A stretch of DNA of 64,000 bases, from positions 658,921 to 722,920 of the forward strand of contig CAJNDS010002124.1 in NCBI GenBank assembly GCA_905221605.1, read 5' to 3'. The notes under the pieces are model-generated. The model had not been told where the DNA came from. It ran no database searches and was given only the letters and a program-made list of their open reading frames with translations. The translations under genes and the position numbers were made by a program. The DNA is from Symbiodinium natans (lineage: Eukaryota; Sar; Dinophyceae; Suessiales; Symbiodiniaceae). This document shows positions 37,953-49,244 of the stretch, piece after piece (within the stretch, counting starts at the first letter, position 1; the number at the start of each line of letters is the position of its first letter).

Positions 37953-38780
37953 AAAGAAAAACAAAACCTAATCAGGGATCCTGAACCCTAAGGATCTCAG
38001 GAAATCCCTCAAAACCATCTTAAGTAACCTAAACAGGGAACCTCAACCCTAAACCCTAAGCCCTAAACCCTAAACCCTGAACCCTAAACCCTAAACCCTA
38101 AACCCAAACTCTAAACCCCCAAAACCCCCAAAACCCTAAGAAACTCATGAAAGCCCTCAAAACCATCTTTCAAGCTTTGCCAAGTCTGAGCTCTTGGAGG
38201 TCTCAGACAAAGGCCAGTTTTTTCGGGTTTAAGGCTTTGGGAGTTTGAGGTTTAGGAGTTTGGGGTTTTAGGGTTTTGGAGTTTGGTAGTTTAGGGGTTT
38301 TGGGTGTGGGAGCTTAGGGCTCAGGGTTTATAAGTTTGGGGTTTAGGGTTTTGGGTTTGGGAGTTTAGGGTTTCAGGCTCTGGGAGTTTCGGGTTGAGGA
38401 GTTTAGGGGGCCAGCAGTTTAGGGCTTAGGGTTTTGGAGTGCTACGCTTCAGGCTTTGGGAGTTTAGGGTTTAGGAGCTTAGGGTGTAGGAGTTTAGGGC
38501 TTAAGGGTTTGGGAGTTTTTGGTTTAGGAGTTTAGGGGTTTAGGAGTTTAGGGCTTGAGGTTTGGGAGTTTTCGTGTTTAGGGTTTGGGAGTTTCGAGTT
38601 TCGATTCTTGGGAGTTTCGGTATTCGGACCTGGGCTAGCAACTTTTTTGGAGTTTCTGTGTGCTCGGGGTTCGTTCATTGTTGCTCTCGGCTTTGGGTCT
38701 GAACTCCTTCGAACCGCCTAAACAAACATGCCTAAAGCGATCAAAAGCCGAAAGCTCAACCCCTGAACCCTAGCCCTAAA
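37953..38780. other. Intron-like stretch, no supported exon
   Basis: CCCTAAA tracts then about 400 bp of degenerate TTTAGGG/GTTTGGGAG units (38220-38620). No convincing frame. Confidence 0.6.
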
Positions 38781-38791
38781 CCCGCGCAAAG

Positions 38792-38854
38792 AGTACCATG
38801 GGAAGGTGTATGTAGGCGCAGGGTTGCGTATGTTCAGCGCGCCACCTTGCGCAG
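38792..38854 (+). CDS. Exon-like island
   Basis: GCAAAG acceptor; YHGKVYVGAGLRMFSAPPCA. Unknown family. Confidence 0.55.
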
Positions 38855-39153
38855 ATAGTTTTAGATGACCCTCAGCCCCCAAGCCTTGAACCCTGAACTC
38901 TAAACCCCACAGACCCGAAACTTTGGGGTTCAGGCTTTAGGGTTTAGGATTTAGGGTTTAGGGTTTAGGGTTTAGGGTTAAGTTTGGGGTTTAGGGTTTC
39001 AGGGTATCAGGGTTTATGGTAGGTTTGATTTCCGAAGCAGGTATTCCTAAGGCTCAGAGGGCTCTTGTTTCCACGTTGCTGGGCTAGCATAAGCCTTCTT
39101 CAATGGTGGTGCCTGTTACCCTAAACCCTAAACCCTAAACCTTAAACCCTCAG

Positions 39154-39201
39154 GAGGCGTCAGCACTGGCACACGAAGTCGTAGACATTGGCGCGCCTCA
39201 A
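39154..39201 (+). CDS. Exon-like island
   Basis: CCCTCAG acceptor; EASALAHEVVDIGAPQ, framed by C-rich repeat upstream. Confidence 0.55.
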
Positions 39202-39382
39202 ACCCCCTACTCCCTAAAGTCTGCAAAAACAGTGGGTTGGGGTTCAGGGGACGTTTCGCCCACGTTCTGGGCTAGGGCTTAGGGGTTTAGGGTTTAGGGT
39301 TTAGTGTTTAGGGTTTAGGGTTTAGGGTTTAGGGTAAACCCTAAACCCACCTAACCCTGAAGCCTAAACTAAAACTCGCCAG

Positions 39383-39449
39383 GCCTCCAAAGAGTTCTGC
39401 TGGTGGGGCTTGGCACAAAGGATTCCGAAGATTGGATGCAGGCCACTGG
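39383..39449 (+). CDS. Exon-like island, M17 N-domain-like
   Basis: TCGCCAG acceptor; LQRVLLVGLGTKDSEDWMQA; ends ACTGG|GTTTAG using the telomere unit as donor. RVLLVGLG resembles the N-terminal domain of leucine aminopeptidases (M17), but the catalytic-domain motifs are not seen downstream, so identity is not claimed. Confidence 0.6.
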
Positions 39450-40029
39450 GTTTAGGGTTTAGGGTTTAGGGTTTAGGGTTTAGGGTTTAGGGTTCTGGGG
39501 CCTGCTTTCACGAGATTCCTTTCGTGTCGTAGCAGCGCCTCCTGAAGGGAAACTTCTATTTTCGTACCCTAAACCCTAAACCCTAAACCCTTAACCCTAA
39601 ACCCTTAACCCTAAATCCTAAACCCTGAACCCTAAACATCCGCCTTAAAGCAGGCTCCCTATTGTGAAAGTTTGGCGACTTGAGGCGTGAGAGGGGTACT
39701 TCATGGGGTTCAGGGTTTCACATTCACAGATACCAAGATTTCGGGTTTAGGGCTTAGGGTTTAGTTTAGGGTATAGGATTTACTGAGAAAAAAACTTGAA
39801 AGCCACTTGAGAACCTTACACCCAAAGCTCTAATCGTGCACTTGCTGGCCTTACGCCATAAAAGCCTATGTTCTTTTGAAGCCCGATATACTATATATCC
39901 CATGAAACCCAAGCTGCGGGTTTAGGGTTTCCGGTATATATATTTACTTCGTAGAATCGTAGAAGCTGAAGAGCCTGTGACTTACACCCGAAATTCAAAC
40001 ACCTATATGGCCCGTAGCCCGATGTTCAA

Positions 40030-40125
40030 AGCCCCAAACCCCCCAAATCCCCCAAACCCCCCAAACCCCCCAAACCCCCCAAACCCCCCAAACCCCCCAA
40101 ACCCCCCAAACCCTAAACCCTAAAC
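40030..40125. repeat. CCCCCCAAA variant array
   Basis: About nine units of AAACCCCCC, then normal CCCTAAA. Confidence 0.9.
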
Positions 40126-40159
40126 GTAGGAGCCTTCAACCCTAATACCTAATCCCCAG

Positions 40160-40222
40160 GCTGGCAGCACAGCAGGGGCTGCATTGGCAGAGATCGAAGG
40201 CCTGGAAAAGCCTTGGCCAGCG
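40160..40222 (+). CDS. Exon-like island
   Basis: TCCCCAG acceptor; AGSTAGAALAEIEGLEKPWP; G-rich array follows directly. Confidence 0.55.
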
Positions 40223-40224
40223 TT

Positions 40225-40328
40225 TAGGGTCTAGGGTTTAGGGTTTAGGGTTTAGGGTTTAGGGTTTAGGGTTTAGGGTTTAGGGTTTAGGGTTTAGGGT
40301 TTAGGGTTTAGGGTTTAGGGTTTAGGGT
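40225..40328. repeat. TTTAGGG telomere-like array
   Basis: About 14 perfect units. Confidence 0.97.
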
Positions 40329-40759
40329 CAGAGTTTAGGATTGAGGGTTTCAGCTCGAGCTCCTTCAGTTTGGGGTCCTCCCTCTCTCTTGTTTTATAGG
40401 GCTGGGTCGGAAGTCGGTCGTACAGTGTTTAAGCCAGGTTTAAGGTTTAGGGTTCAGGGTACGGAGCTCCCATCTTGGGGCACTTCAAACTCTACACTTC
40501 ACTTTCTAATTTTCCCGAGGCTTCGGGACCCTAAACCCTCAACCCGAAACCCTAAACCCGCAACCCTGAACGGAAAAGTTGCGGGGTTTTAAGCGCTCGG
40601 GTTCAGGATGAGCACTTAGCGGATGTGTGGCAAAACTTACCCCCCACCCCAAGACCTACACCGAAACCTCCCCTCCCCGCAATTTCTGGGCAGGCAGCGC
40701 GTCTTTGGCATCGCGGCGGCAAGGATTCAGGAGTTTGGGAGGGTTTAGGGCAAACTCAC

Positions 40760-40930
40760 CTAAACCCTAAACCCTAAAGCCTAAACCCTAAACCCCAAAC
40801 CCTGAACCCCAAACCCTACACCCTACACCCTAAACCCTAAACCCTAAACCCTAAACCCTAAACCCTAAACCCTAAACCCTAAACCCTAAACCCTAAACCC
40901 TAAACCCTAAACCCTAAACCCTAAACCCTA
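40760..40930. repeat. CCCTAAA telomere-like array
   Basis: About 23 units. 40330-40759 has no strong exon (a possible 10-codon island near 40697). Confidence 0.95.
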
Positions 40931-41226
40931 AACCATAAAGAGCTTAGAGTGTAGAGCTTAAGGTTCAGATCTGCCTTTGAAGGCGTGTGGCCCGATGATT
41001 CCCTCAACCGGGGGGCTCGCCCCCCCCCCCCCCCCCCCCCTAGTGCAACCCCACGACTCCTATAAGGGGTTTGGGGTTCAGGGTTGTTTAAACTCTGAAC
41101 CTGAACTACCCTAAACTACTCAAGCTGCCCGGAACTCCCTGAACCCCCCCTAGCCCTTAACCCTACACCCCAAACCCTCAACGCCGAACTGCAAACTACC
41201 CCAAATCCGAAACCTGCGGAGCTTAG

Positions 41227-41256
41227 GTTTGCATCGACGGAGTCGAGGCGCGTTTT
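41227..41256 (+). CDS. Possible short exon
   Basis: AGCTTAG acceptor; VCIDGVEARF, then TTTTGGGG repeats. Confidence 0.4.
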
Positions 41257-41925
41257 GTTTTGGGGCTTAGGGTTTACAGTTTAGGGTTTAGGGTTTAGGG
41301 TTTAAAGAAAATTAGGGGTTCAATCCTAACCTAAGGGTTCATTCTTTATGTTCATCCGAAGGTCCGTAACCCCTCCAAGCGCTGCATTTGAAATATACGA
41401 CTTGCACGCAAGCCTTGAAGATAGCGCTGACTCCACACCTGGTGCCCCAATGTGAGTGTCTTCAGCCTTAAACCGTGCTAAGCTCTAAACCCTAAACCCT
41501 ATAACTCTATAACCCTATAACCCTATATCCCTATAACCCTAAACCCTAACGAAACGCGAAATTAGCCCTGAGCCTTCCTCCTCCATACTCTTTCGAGAGT
41601 TACCCAGCGGGCAGGACTTAGGGCTTGGGGTTGAGGGTTGAGGCCTGACGCTTCAAATCCTTAACCTTCAATCCCTAACTGAATCCCTCAACCCTATACA
41701 CCCTACCTAAAGGCTCCTACGTAGTACCTTCTCTGGGGAGCTATACTAGAATCCCCTATGACTCACCCAAAAACGATTTTCCTTTAGCGCCTTCAGGTAA
41801 GTCCTAAGCGTAGGTGCTTGGCCAATGTGGGCGTCTTCCGCCTTAAACCCTAAACGCTAAACCCCAAACCCTAAACCCTAAACCCTAAACGGCCCTCAAC
41901 CCCAAACCCTTTAAGTGCACGCGAG

Positions 41926-42003
41926 GTTCAGGAGCTGATTCAAGGATTGCTTTCAGCACTTGGCTCCTCTGGCCTCACAAAGGTGGAGCCTCTTGGCTGC
42001 AAG
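41926..42003 (+). CDS. Exon-like island
   Basis: CGCGAG or GTTCAG acceptor; VQELIQGLLSALGSSGLTKV and EPLGCK. Strongly coding, unknown family. Confidence 0.6.
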
Positions 42004-42461
42004 CCCCCCGCCCCCCCCCCCCCAAAGAAAAAACAAAAATATAACAGTAACAACAACAAAAATAGTAAGAGTAATAAAACCCTAGCCCGAAGCCCCAAAC
42101 CCTAAGCTCCAATTGCAAGGGTTTCGGACTTAGGATTGTCAATCGTGGGCCGAGGGCTTTGCTGAATTCCTTTACTATTTTGGGTATAGTTGACCCTTAA
42201 TACCTGAACCCCTATGTATGCAAGCCCTAAACCCTATCAGCGGCCTCTTTCCGGGTTTGGGGTTCGGGACTTAGGTGTTCGTGGTTAGGGCTGGTTTTGC
42301 CAAAAAGACAACAACCTCGCTCCTCAATGGGTTGCCATGTCTGTGCTGGGGGTTCAGGATGTAGGGTTTCAGGTTTACGGCTTAGGGATGAGGATGACAA
42401 CCAAGGATTTCATTGTTCGTGTGTGGGACCTCCCTGAACCCTAAACCCTCAACACCCACAG

Positions 42462-42539
42462 GCTGATTTCCACGAATCCTTGCCTTCAGCAACAAACTCC
42501 GCTGTTTCCCAGCTGTCCCTGACCAAGCACCTACCTTAA
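42462..42539 (+). CDS. Exon-like island, probable terminal exon
   Basis: CCCACAG acceptor; ADFHESLPSATNSAVSQLSL, TKHLP and TAA (42537-42539). Likely ends the gene that includes 41926-42003. Confidence 0.65.
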   Translation, partial: ADFHESLPSATNSAVSQLSLTKHLP

Positions 42540-42639
42540 TTATTCCTTAAAACCAGAACCCTAGAACGCCTAAACCGAAAGTGTAAGAACTCAGAGGGTT
42601 CGTCGTAGACGACCCGTGGTGGGTACCGTTGTGCCGGTG

Positions 42640-42640
<1 letters not shown>

Positions 42641-42719
<79 letters not shown>
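42641..42719. repeat. 79-bp pure poly-G tract
   Basis: 79 consecutive G. Long Pro-rich and Gly-rich ORFs across it are artefacts. Confidence 0.97.
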
Positions 42720-42720
<1 letters not shown>

Positions 42721-43012
42721 GGAGTTTTGCCAAAGGAGCCCCTACCCCCTGTGCTGAACCGCCTATGGTCGATGCGTTTACGTCGTGTGGGTGGCGCGGT
42801 CCTCCATGAAAAAATTGTGCACCGACCCCCCACCCCCCCCCCCCCCCCGCCCCCCCGCGTTTTGAGGTTGTGAGGGAGGGGCCGCCCAGGGTCGGCGGAC
42901 CCGAAACCCTAACCCTAGCGAAAACCTCTGTATTGAGGACTGTTAGAAAAATGGGGAACATCCGAAGTTTCGGGTTCGACGTAGGCTACTGGGCGCCTAT
43001 CCTGCGGGCAGC

Positions 43013-43060
43013 GGCGCAGCGATCGAGGAGGCTACGAAGAGCTGCAGCTGAGGAGGCAGG
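43013..43060 (+). CDS. Possible exon, frame uncertain
   Basis: GCGGGCAG acceptor; RRSDRGGYEELQLRRQ in one frame, AAQRSRRLRRAAAEEAG in another. Confidence 0.3.
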
Positions 43061-43680
43061 GTTTAGGGTTCAGTTCAGGGTGTGGGGTGTTAGGGTGTTT
43101 GGGGTTGAGAGGCGATTTCGTCCTTTCCCTTTTAGTTTTCTTTCGGGTTCAGGGGCTAGGTAAGCGGAGGAGTAGGAGGAGTGGCGGGGGGGGGGGGGGG
43201 TGGAATGACCATACGCCCGAAACCCTTAAATTAAACCCAAGCTCTAAGCTGAATACCCGGAGCCATGTAGCACCAGGCCAGTGAGAAAACCTGTGCCCCC
43301 AAACAATGGTAAGTGTGCTCAAGAAGTAGGGACGATTCCGTTTTGTACAAGTATATTTTGGGTTCTTATTGTTCATTATGAGCATAAAAATATGTTATGG
43401 AACTAGCAGGAATAAGAGGTTGCTATAGCTTATACACAGTTATCATAGGTTGTTAAAACAGGTTATGTTCTCTATAGGTACACGCTTTGGAAGTGCATGG
43501 GTGTTTATGTTGAGTGTCTGTTGCGGATACTAGCAAGAAAAGCACTACCACAGACAGGTAAACCCTGAACCCGAAACCCTAAACCCTAAACCCCTAAACC
43601 CCTAAACCCCTAAACCCCTAAACCCCTAAACCCCTAAACCCCTGAACCCTAAACCCTAAAAACCGCTAGCGCCGGTTCAG

Positions 43681-43754
43681 AAAGTTGGTCGCACGAAGGA
43701 CCCTTTGGCTGCTCGGACACCGACAAATCGCCGGAGCGAAAGCGCGGGCCACCG
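43681..43754 (+). CDS. Exon-like island
   Basis: GGTTCAG acceptor; KVGRTKDPLAARTPTNRRSE; canonical donor ACCG|GTGAAA. C-rich repeats upstream, G-rich downstream. Confidence 0.6.
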
Positions 43755-44260
43755 GTGAAAAATACAGCTGCTTCCTTGTGTTGGGGATCTGAGGTTTAGG
43801 GTTTAGGGCTAGGGTTTAGGGTTTAGGGTTTAGGGTTGAGGGCTGAGGGTTTAGGGTTTAGGCTTGGGCCTAGTTTTCATTCCCGACATGGTTCCGAAGC
43901 GCTTATAAGGAAGGAAGCCCATGTCGAGCCCTCAGTCCCTAAACCTAATTTAGGGTTTAGGGTTTAGGGTTTAGGGTTTAGGGTTTAGGGTTCAGGGGTT
44001 AGGGTTCAGGGATATACATACAGCCTAAACCCGAAACCTAAACCCTAAACCCTCACGCTAAGTTACCGGGGAGGGGTGGTCCCATCAGAGGTCCTCCTCT
44101 GTGTCCTCGTGCCCCGAAACCCCGAAACACAGAATCAAACTGAACTCCAAAGCTTAAAACCCTAAACCCTAAACCCCAAACCCCAAACCCTAAACCCTAA
44201 ACCCCAAACCCCAAACCCTAAACCATATTTAATTTAGGGTTTCTGAGAGACCGCACCCAG

Positions 44261-44320
44261 GTCCGTTGTGGAGCCCAGCGGCCCCTCAACGCCCTGCTTC
44301 CCCTTCTCACGTGCTCCTGG
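44261..44320 (+). CDS. Exon-like island
   Basis: CACCCAG acceptor; SVVEPSGPSTPCFPFSRAP; ends CTGG|GTTTGG. Confidence 0.45.
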
Positions 44321-44646
44321 GTTTGGGGGTTTAGGGTTGAGGGCTTAGGGTTTAGGGTTTGAGGTCTAGGGGGTTAGGGGTTTAGGGTTTAGGGTTTAGG
44401 TTTTATGGTTTAGGGTTTGGGGCGTTAGGGTTTAGGGTTTTTGGGCTTGGGGCTTGGGATTTGTAGGGGCTTCGGGTGCAGCTTGTCGGCTAGCCTTCAC
44501 ATGAACGTTTAAAGCCCCCAAATCCCCCAAGCCCTAAGCCCTACAACCCTCAAGCCCTAAGGCACCCCCAAGACCTAAGCCCTAAGCCCTAAACCCCCAA
44601 GCCCTAAACCCTAAACCGGAAACCCTAAACCCTACTTTTCCATCAG

Positions 44647-44754
44647 GTACTTCAATGCCTCAACGGCTCATCGGCACCTGTTTTTGGCCACTGACTCCAC
44701 AGGCGGCCCGGAGGGGGCATGGGGGAGTTCATCTCGCATCGGATCAGATGCCAG
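44647..44754 (+). CDS. Exon-like island
   Basis: CCATCAG acceptor; YFNASTAHRHLFLATDSTGG and EGAWGSSSRIGSDA; donor CCAG|GTTTTA joined to the G-rich repeat. Confidence 0.6.
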
Positions 44755-45110
44755 GTTTTAGGGTTTAGAGTGTGACCATAAACCCTAAACTCTAAACTCT
44801 AAACCCTAAACCCTGAACCCTAAACCCCTACCTTGCGGTTTCAGGTTGCCTTTTGCCTAAGGGGGTTTGCGTGAGGGTTCGACTGGGATCCTGTACTACC
44901 GGTGTGTTAGAGTCGTTGAATGCGCCGAATACCGGGCCACAAGTGAGGGTCCATGGGGGTTTGGGGTGAGGTGGGTTTAAAGTTTAGGGTTTGGGTCTAG
45001 GGTTTTAGGGTTTAGGGTTTCAGGTTTCGGGTTTAGGGTTTAGGGCTTAGGGTTTAGGGTTCAGGGGGAGTAGCTTTAACAGTACATAGACATCGTCTCA
45101 GGCGGCTTAG

Positions 45111-45173
45111 ATCACGATGTTGGATGAACTGACTTTGAAGGCCCGGCAGATTTTCCAGAAGTCAAGGGCTTAA
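45111..45173 (+). CDS. Exon-like island, possible terminal exon
   Basis: GGCTTAG acceptor; ITMLDELTLKARQIFQKSRA and TAA. Confidence 0.55.
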   Translation: MTMLDELTLKARQIFQKSRA

Positions 45174-45179
45174 GGCTCC

Positions 45180-45312
45180 AAGGGCCCATGTAACCTATAT
45201 AACGCTACTACATGGGAACCCCTTGAAGGCCCAAGTATATACTATATAGGTACATGGACCCTTGGAACCCCTTTAAGGCCCAAGTATATACTATATAGGT
45301 ACATGGACCCTT
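45180..45312. mobile_element. MITE-like element, family B, with partial second right arm
   Basis: A full-length-like copy (45180-45263) is followed at once by a second right half (45264-45312) ending in the same TATAGGTACATGGACCCTT. Confidence 0.8.
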
Positions 45313-45475
45313 AGAAGAAAGGTTTCGGGCGGGATCAGGATCCCAAAAACGCAGGCAATTTTTCCCCTCGTGTGTTCAAGAGAGCACCGACAACCCTAAA
45401 CGCCCTCAGCCCCAGAACCCTTGGGTTTAGGGTGTAGGGTTTAGCGTTTAGGGTTTAGGGTTTAGGGTTTACAAG

Positions 45476-45535
45476 ATGTGCCACAACAATGGCGACTGGC
45501 CAGAAGCACCCTGCGATGCTGAAACACCTTCTCAG
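45476..45535 (+). CDS. Exon-like island
   Basis: TACAAG acceptor; MCHNNGDWPEAPCDAETPSQ, exactly 20 codons to CAG. Confidence 0.55.
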
Positions 45536-45783
45536 ACTTTGGGCTTTACGGTTCCCAAGGCCCTAAACCCTAATTAAACCCTGACAACCCTATAAACCCT
45601 GTAAACCCTATAAACCCTATTAACCCGATAAACCCGATAAACCCTATCAAACTCTAAACCCTAAACCACCCTACCACTGTAAAGCCAGCATCCGCCCTCG
45701 CCAGCCCTAAGCCCTAAGCCCTAAACCCTAAGCCCTAAACCCTAAACCCTAAACCCTAAACCCTAAACCCTGAACGCGCGCAG

Positions 45784-45843
45784 GCGACCTGCCGCAGGAC
45801 CTGCAGATGCAGCCCACAGTGCTGCAGCTGTGCCGAGAAGTCG
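45784..45843 (+). CDS. Exon-like island
   Basis: GCGCAG acceptor; DLPQDLQMQPTVLQLCREV; donor inside the TTTAGGG array. Confidence 0.6.
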
Positions 45844-45844
45844 G

Positions 45845-45960
45845 GTTTAGGGTTTAGGGTTTAGGGTTTAGGGCTAGGGTTTAGGGTTTAGGGTTTAGGG
45901 TTTAGGGTTTAGGGTTTTAGGGTCTAGGGTTTCGGGTTTCGGGTTTAGGGTTTAGGGTTT
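45845..45960. repeat. TTTAGGG telomere-like array
   Basis: About 16 units directly after the exon. Confidence 0.95.
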
Positions 45961-46041
45961 TAGTTAGGGTAGCAACCTCGGAAGCTTAAGCTATATAGAC
46001 TCCTTAGCAATCCCTAATCTTCCGCGACCATCATTTTTCAG

Positions 46042-46160
46042 GGTGGTTCGACGCGACACAACTTTGATTGTGCATGCGACCTTCGAAACCTGCGACAACA
46101 TTTTTCGACGAAACGCTCAGCACCTTCCCCGAGCCCTCCCAGACTTCGCGTCGGATGTAG
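46042..46160 (+). CDS. Exon-like island
   Basis: TTTTTCAG acceptor; VVRRDTTLIVHATFETCDNI and RRNAQHLPRALPDFASDV; donor GTAG|GTTTAC. Another frame is open but less natural. Confidence 0.6.
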
Positions 46161-46589
46161 GTTTACGGTTTCGGGTTTAGGGTTTAGGGTTTCGGGCTTA
46201 GGAAATAGGAAATATGAAATAGGAAATAGGGTTTAGGAGATCATTTGTGGGTGCAGGGTCTCGATTTCACTCAAACCAGACACCCCAAGGGTCGAAGATC
46301 AAGTTATACCCAAAGACCCAGCCAGTATCCTGAACCTTCAGCCTCTAAACTTGAAGCCCTATATACCCACAACCCACTCTACCCTAAACTAAACCCCAAA
46401 GCCTTAAACCCGAGCCCCCAAAATCCGAAATCCCCTTATCCCGAAGCCAAGCCCTCAACCCCAAGCCCTAAGCCCTAAACCCTAAAGCCTAAACCCTAAA
46501 CCCTAAACCCTCAACCCTCAACCCTAAACCCTAAACCCTAAACTAGACCCCTAAACCCTCTAAGCCCCAAGCCGCAAATTCTAGTACAG

Positions 46590-46644
46590 TGAGGCACTAC
46601 GGCCCGACGCCGTGCGAAGAGGGGCTTGGTCCCCGGCAGTCCTG
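46590..46644 (+). CDS. Exon-like island
   Basis: GTACAG acceptor; EALRPDAVRRGAWSPAVL; ends CCTG|GTTTAG. Confidence 0.55.
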
Positions 46645-47200
46645 GTTTAGGGTTTAGGGTTTAGGGTTTAGGGTTTAGGGTTTAGGGTTTAGGGTTTAGG
46701 GTTTAGGGTTTAGGGTTTAGGGTTTAGGGTTCTGGCTTTTTACGGTAAAGGCTTTTTCGGGTTTGAAGGGTTTATAGGGGTTTATACGGTTTATAGGGTT
46801 TGTAGGGTTTATAGGCTTTGTACGGTAAAGGCTTTATCGGGTTTGAAGGGTTTGTAGGGTTTATCGGGTTTATTTGGGTTTAGGGTGTAGGGTTTTGGGT
46901 TTATTGGGTTTAGTGTTTTGGGTTTTGGGTTGCGGGTTTGTAGGGTTTATAGGGTTTATAGGGGTTTATCGGGTTTGTAGGGTTTATAGGGTTTAGGGTA
47001 TATTGGGTTTAGGGTTTAGGGTTTTGGGTTTTGGGTTTCGGGTTTGTAGGGTTTATAGGGTTTATAGGGGTTTATCGGATTTGCAGGGTTTATAGGGTTT
47101 GTAGGGTTTATCGGGTTTGTAGGGTTTATAGGGTTTAGGGTTTATTGGGTTTAGGGTTTTGGGTCTAGGGTTTACAGGGTTTGGGGTTTTAGGATTCGGG
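46645..47200. repeat. TTTAGGG array grading into TTTATAGGG variants
   Basis: Perfect TTTAGGG (to about 46732), then about 450 bp of TTTATAGGG, TTTGTAGGG, TTTATCGGG and TTTTGGG units, with TACGGTAAAGGCTTT repeated twice. Confidence 0.9.
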
Positions 47201-47449
47201 GTTTTGGGGGTGTAGGGACAGTGTAGGGTTGGTGGTTTATGTAGGGTTTTTTGGTCTGGGTTCTCGACTGGCTGCTAAGCCCTAAACCCTAAACAATAAA
47301 TACCCTAAACCCTATAAAACCTATAAACCCTAAACCCTAAACCCTAGCCCTAAACTAACCCCCCTATATAAAACCCCGACAGGATCCCGAGCCCTTGCAA
47401 ACCTTGAACCCCAAACCCCAAACCCTGCGGGTTTCGTTCGTTCTTGCAG

Positions 47450-47475
47450 TGCGGATCCTAAGCTCTTGAAGCGTG
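47450..47475 (+). CDS. Possible short exon
   Basis: TTCTTGCAG acceptor; ADPKLLKR. Confidence 0.4.
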
Positions 47476-47869
47476 AACCCCCAAACCCAAAAAGGGTTTA
47501 GGGTCTTGCTCGGGTTTAGGGTTGTCGAGAGCTGCCCATGTGTGTGTGTGTGTCATACCCAGTTCCCGGATTACTTTGTGCGGGTTTGGGGGTGTAGGGC
47601 TTTAGGGTTTCAGGGTTTATGGAGTGCCAACTGAACTGCAGATTAGTAGGATAGTTCCCCTGCACCACCTAGATATTCGGCATAGCCCGCCTCCCGAAAA
47701 AGTAGCAAGATGGGCGCCCAACGCAATGATAAGCTTGTGTTGGCACTCAGGTGAGCACCATTTCATACAAACCCTGGAACTCGTAGAATCCCTACTCAAG
47801 CCCTAGACCTAAACGCCCAGACCCATATCTCGCCAAGCCCGAAACATCTATAAATGCTAAAGGATACCC

Positions 47870-47997
47870 TAACCCCTAACCCCTAACCCCTAAACCCTAA
47901 ACCCTAAACCCTAAACCCTAAACCCTAAACCCTAAACCCTAAACCCTAAACCCTAAACCCTAAACCCTAAACCCTAAACCCTAAACCCTAAACCCTA
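47870..47997. repeat. CCCTAAA telomere-like array
   Basis: About 18 units upstream of the next gene start. Confidence 0.97.
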
Positions 47998-48060
47998 CAT
48001 GATTGTTTCTGGCCCAAGGGTGAGACTGCCCCCCCTGCGCCTGGCCCTGGTGCCCTCAAG

Positions 48061-48128
48061 TGAGAGCCATGGCGATTCGGAAGCGGGCCCCGGACGCTGC
48101 CCTTGCGCGAAAAAGACAGGCCACGAAG
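48061..48128 (+). CDS. Exon-like island, probable start of a basic protein
   Basis: CTCAAG then TGAGAGCC and ATG at 48069: MAIRKRAPDAALARKRQATK, 20 codons to AAG. Phase 0, so it joins 48981-49064 in frame. Lys/Arg/Ala-rich. Confidence 0.6.
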
Positions 48129-48634
48129 GGGGTTTAGGGTTTAGGGTTTAGGGTTTAGGGTTGAAAGGGCTGAGGGTTAGGGATCTTTGTGTTCAGGGTT
48201 CAGGTTGTTGGATTGGTAGCGTTGCTAGCTTTTGAAGTAGGGCTGTCACTCTTGCTACGATTGCCCTTAAAAGGCGCTTTCACTTTAGCCTGTCTAGGGC
48301 ATGAAATCTCTAAACCCTAAACCCTAAACCCTTAGGTCTAGGATTCAGGTTTTGACTTATTTCGCCAATAGTTGAACTTTAATTTTTTTGGGTTTCCTTA
48401 TTTAGTAGGAACATCAAAGTGTAACCTTTTCACTCCTGGTTTCTTGGAGAAGTAAGTTGAGGGCTCAAGGTAGAGGCCCTTGGCCTTAGAGTCGAGCCTG
48501 AAACCCTAAACTCTGAACCCCATACCCGAACCCCAATCCAGGCCCTAAACCCTAAACCCTAAACCCTAGAATTTGCGGGGTTTGGGGTTGAAAGCTCAGT
48601 AGGGTTGAGGGTCCTTTGCTTTGGTCTAAGGGTA

Positions 48635-48742
48635 GTTTACAGGGTCCCTTAAAATGGTCCCTTACCTCTTTCAAAAGGGTTCTGAAGTGTGCACCCTTGA
48701 GTTACATGGGGTATAGAAGACTCAGGGACCATGTAGGTTGGG
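48635..48742. mobile_element. MITE-like element, family D
   Basis: AAGGGTAGTTTACAGGGTCC at the left; CTCAGGGACCATGTAG at the right. Confidence 0.5.
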
Positions 48743-48889
48743 GTTCAGCATCACCACTACTTGCTTAAGAACCCCCGCCCCCCCCCCCCCCCCCCCCCCC
48801 CAATAAAGTAGAATGAAGATTAATTATCCCTAGTGCCCTTACAATTACAAGGAAGAATGTTTTTTGTATTTGCTTTGGGGTTCTTAGCC

Positions 48890-48962
48890 CTAAACCCTAA
48901 ACCCTAAACCCTAAACCCTAAACCCTAAACCCTAAACCCTAAACCCTAAACCCTAAACCCTA
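48890..48962. repeat. CCCTAAA telomere-like array
   Basis: About ten units upstream of the next exon. Confidence 0.95.
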
Positions 48963-48980
48963 AGAAACCCTAAACCATAG

Positions 48981-49064
48981 CAGAACCAGGCCCTCAGGAA
49001 GGCGCGGAAGGCGGTGAAGGACAAGGCCGTGAAGACCACGGCCCTTTGTTTCGAGGGGGGGAAG
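48981..49064 (+). CDS. Exon-like island, basic Lys/Ala-rich
   Basis: CCATAG acceptor; QNQALRKARKAVKDKAVKTT then ALCFEGGK, 28 codons; donor AAG|GTTCCT. Same composition and matching phase as 48061-48128. Confidence 0.65.
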
Positions 49065-49165
49065 GTTCCTTTTTGAGGTTTAGGGTTCAGGGTTTAGGGT
49101 CACTGGTTCTGAACACTAAGCCTTAAACCCCAACCCCTAAACCCTAAACCCCACACCCAATGCAG

Positions 49166-49244
49166 CCTTGGGTTGGTTGGCTTAGGCCACGTAGGCTCTT
49201 TGTTGGGGCTTCCCAGTCACTGCCCGAACACCTCTGGATGTCAG
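49166..49244 (+). CDS. Exon-like island
   Basis: ATGCAG acceptor; PWVGWLRPRRLFVGASQSLP and EHLWMS; TTTAGGG follows. Confidence 0.55.

Noticed and set aside
39383-39449. Naming the gene a leucine aminopeptidase
   Set aside because: Only a short N-domain-like motif is seen; the metal-binding catalytic motifs of M17 enzymes were not found in nearby islands.
42536-42961. Poly-proline and poly-glycine ORFs
   Set aside because: Created by the 79-base G run; no flanking coding signal.
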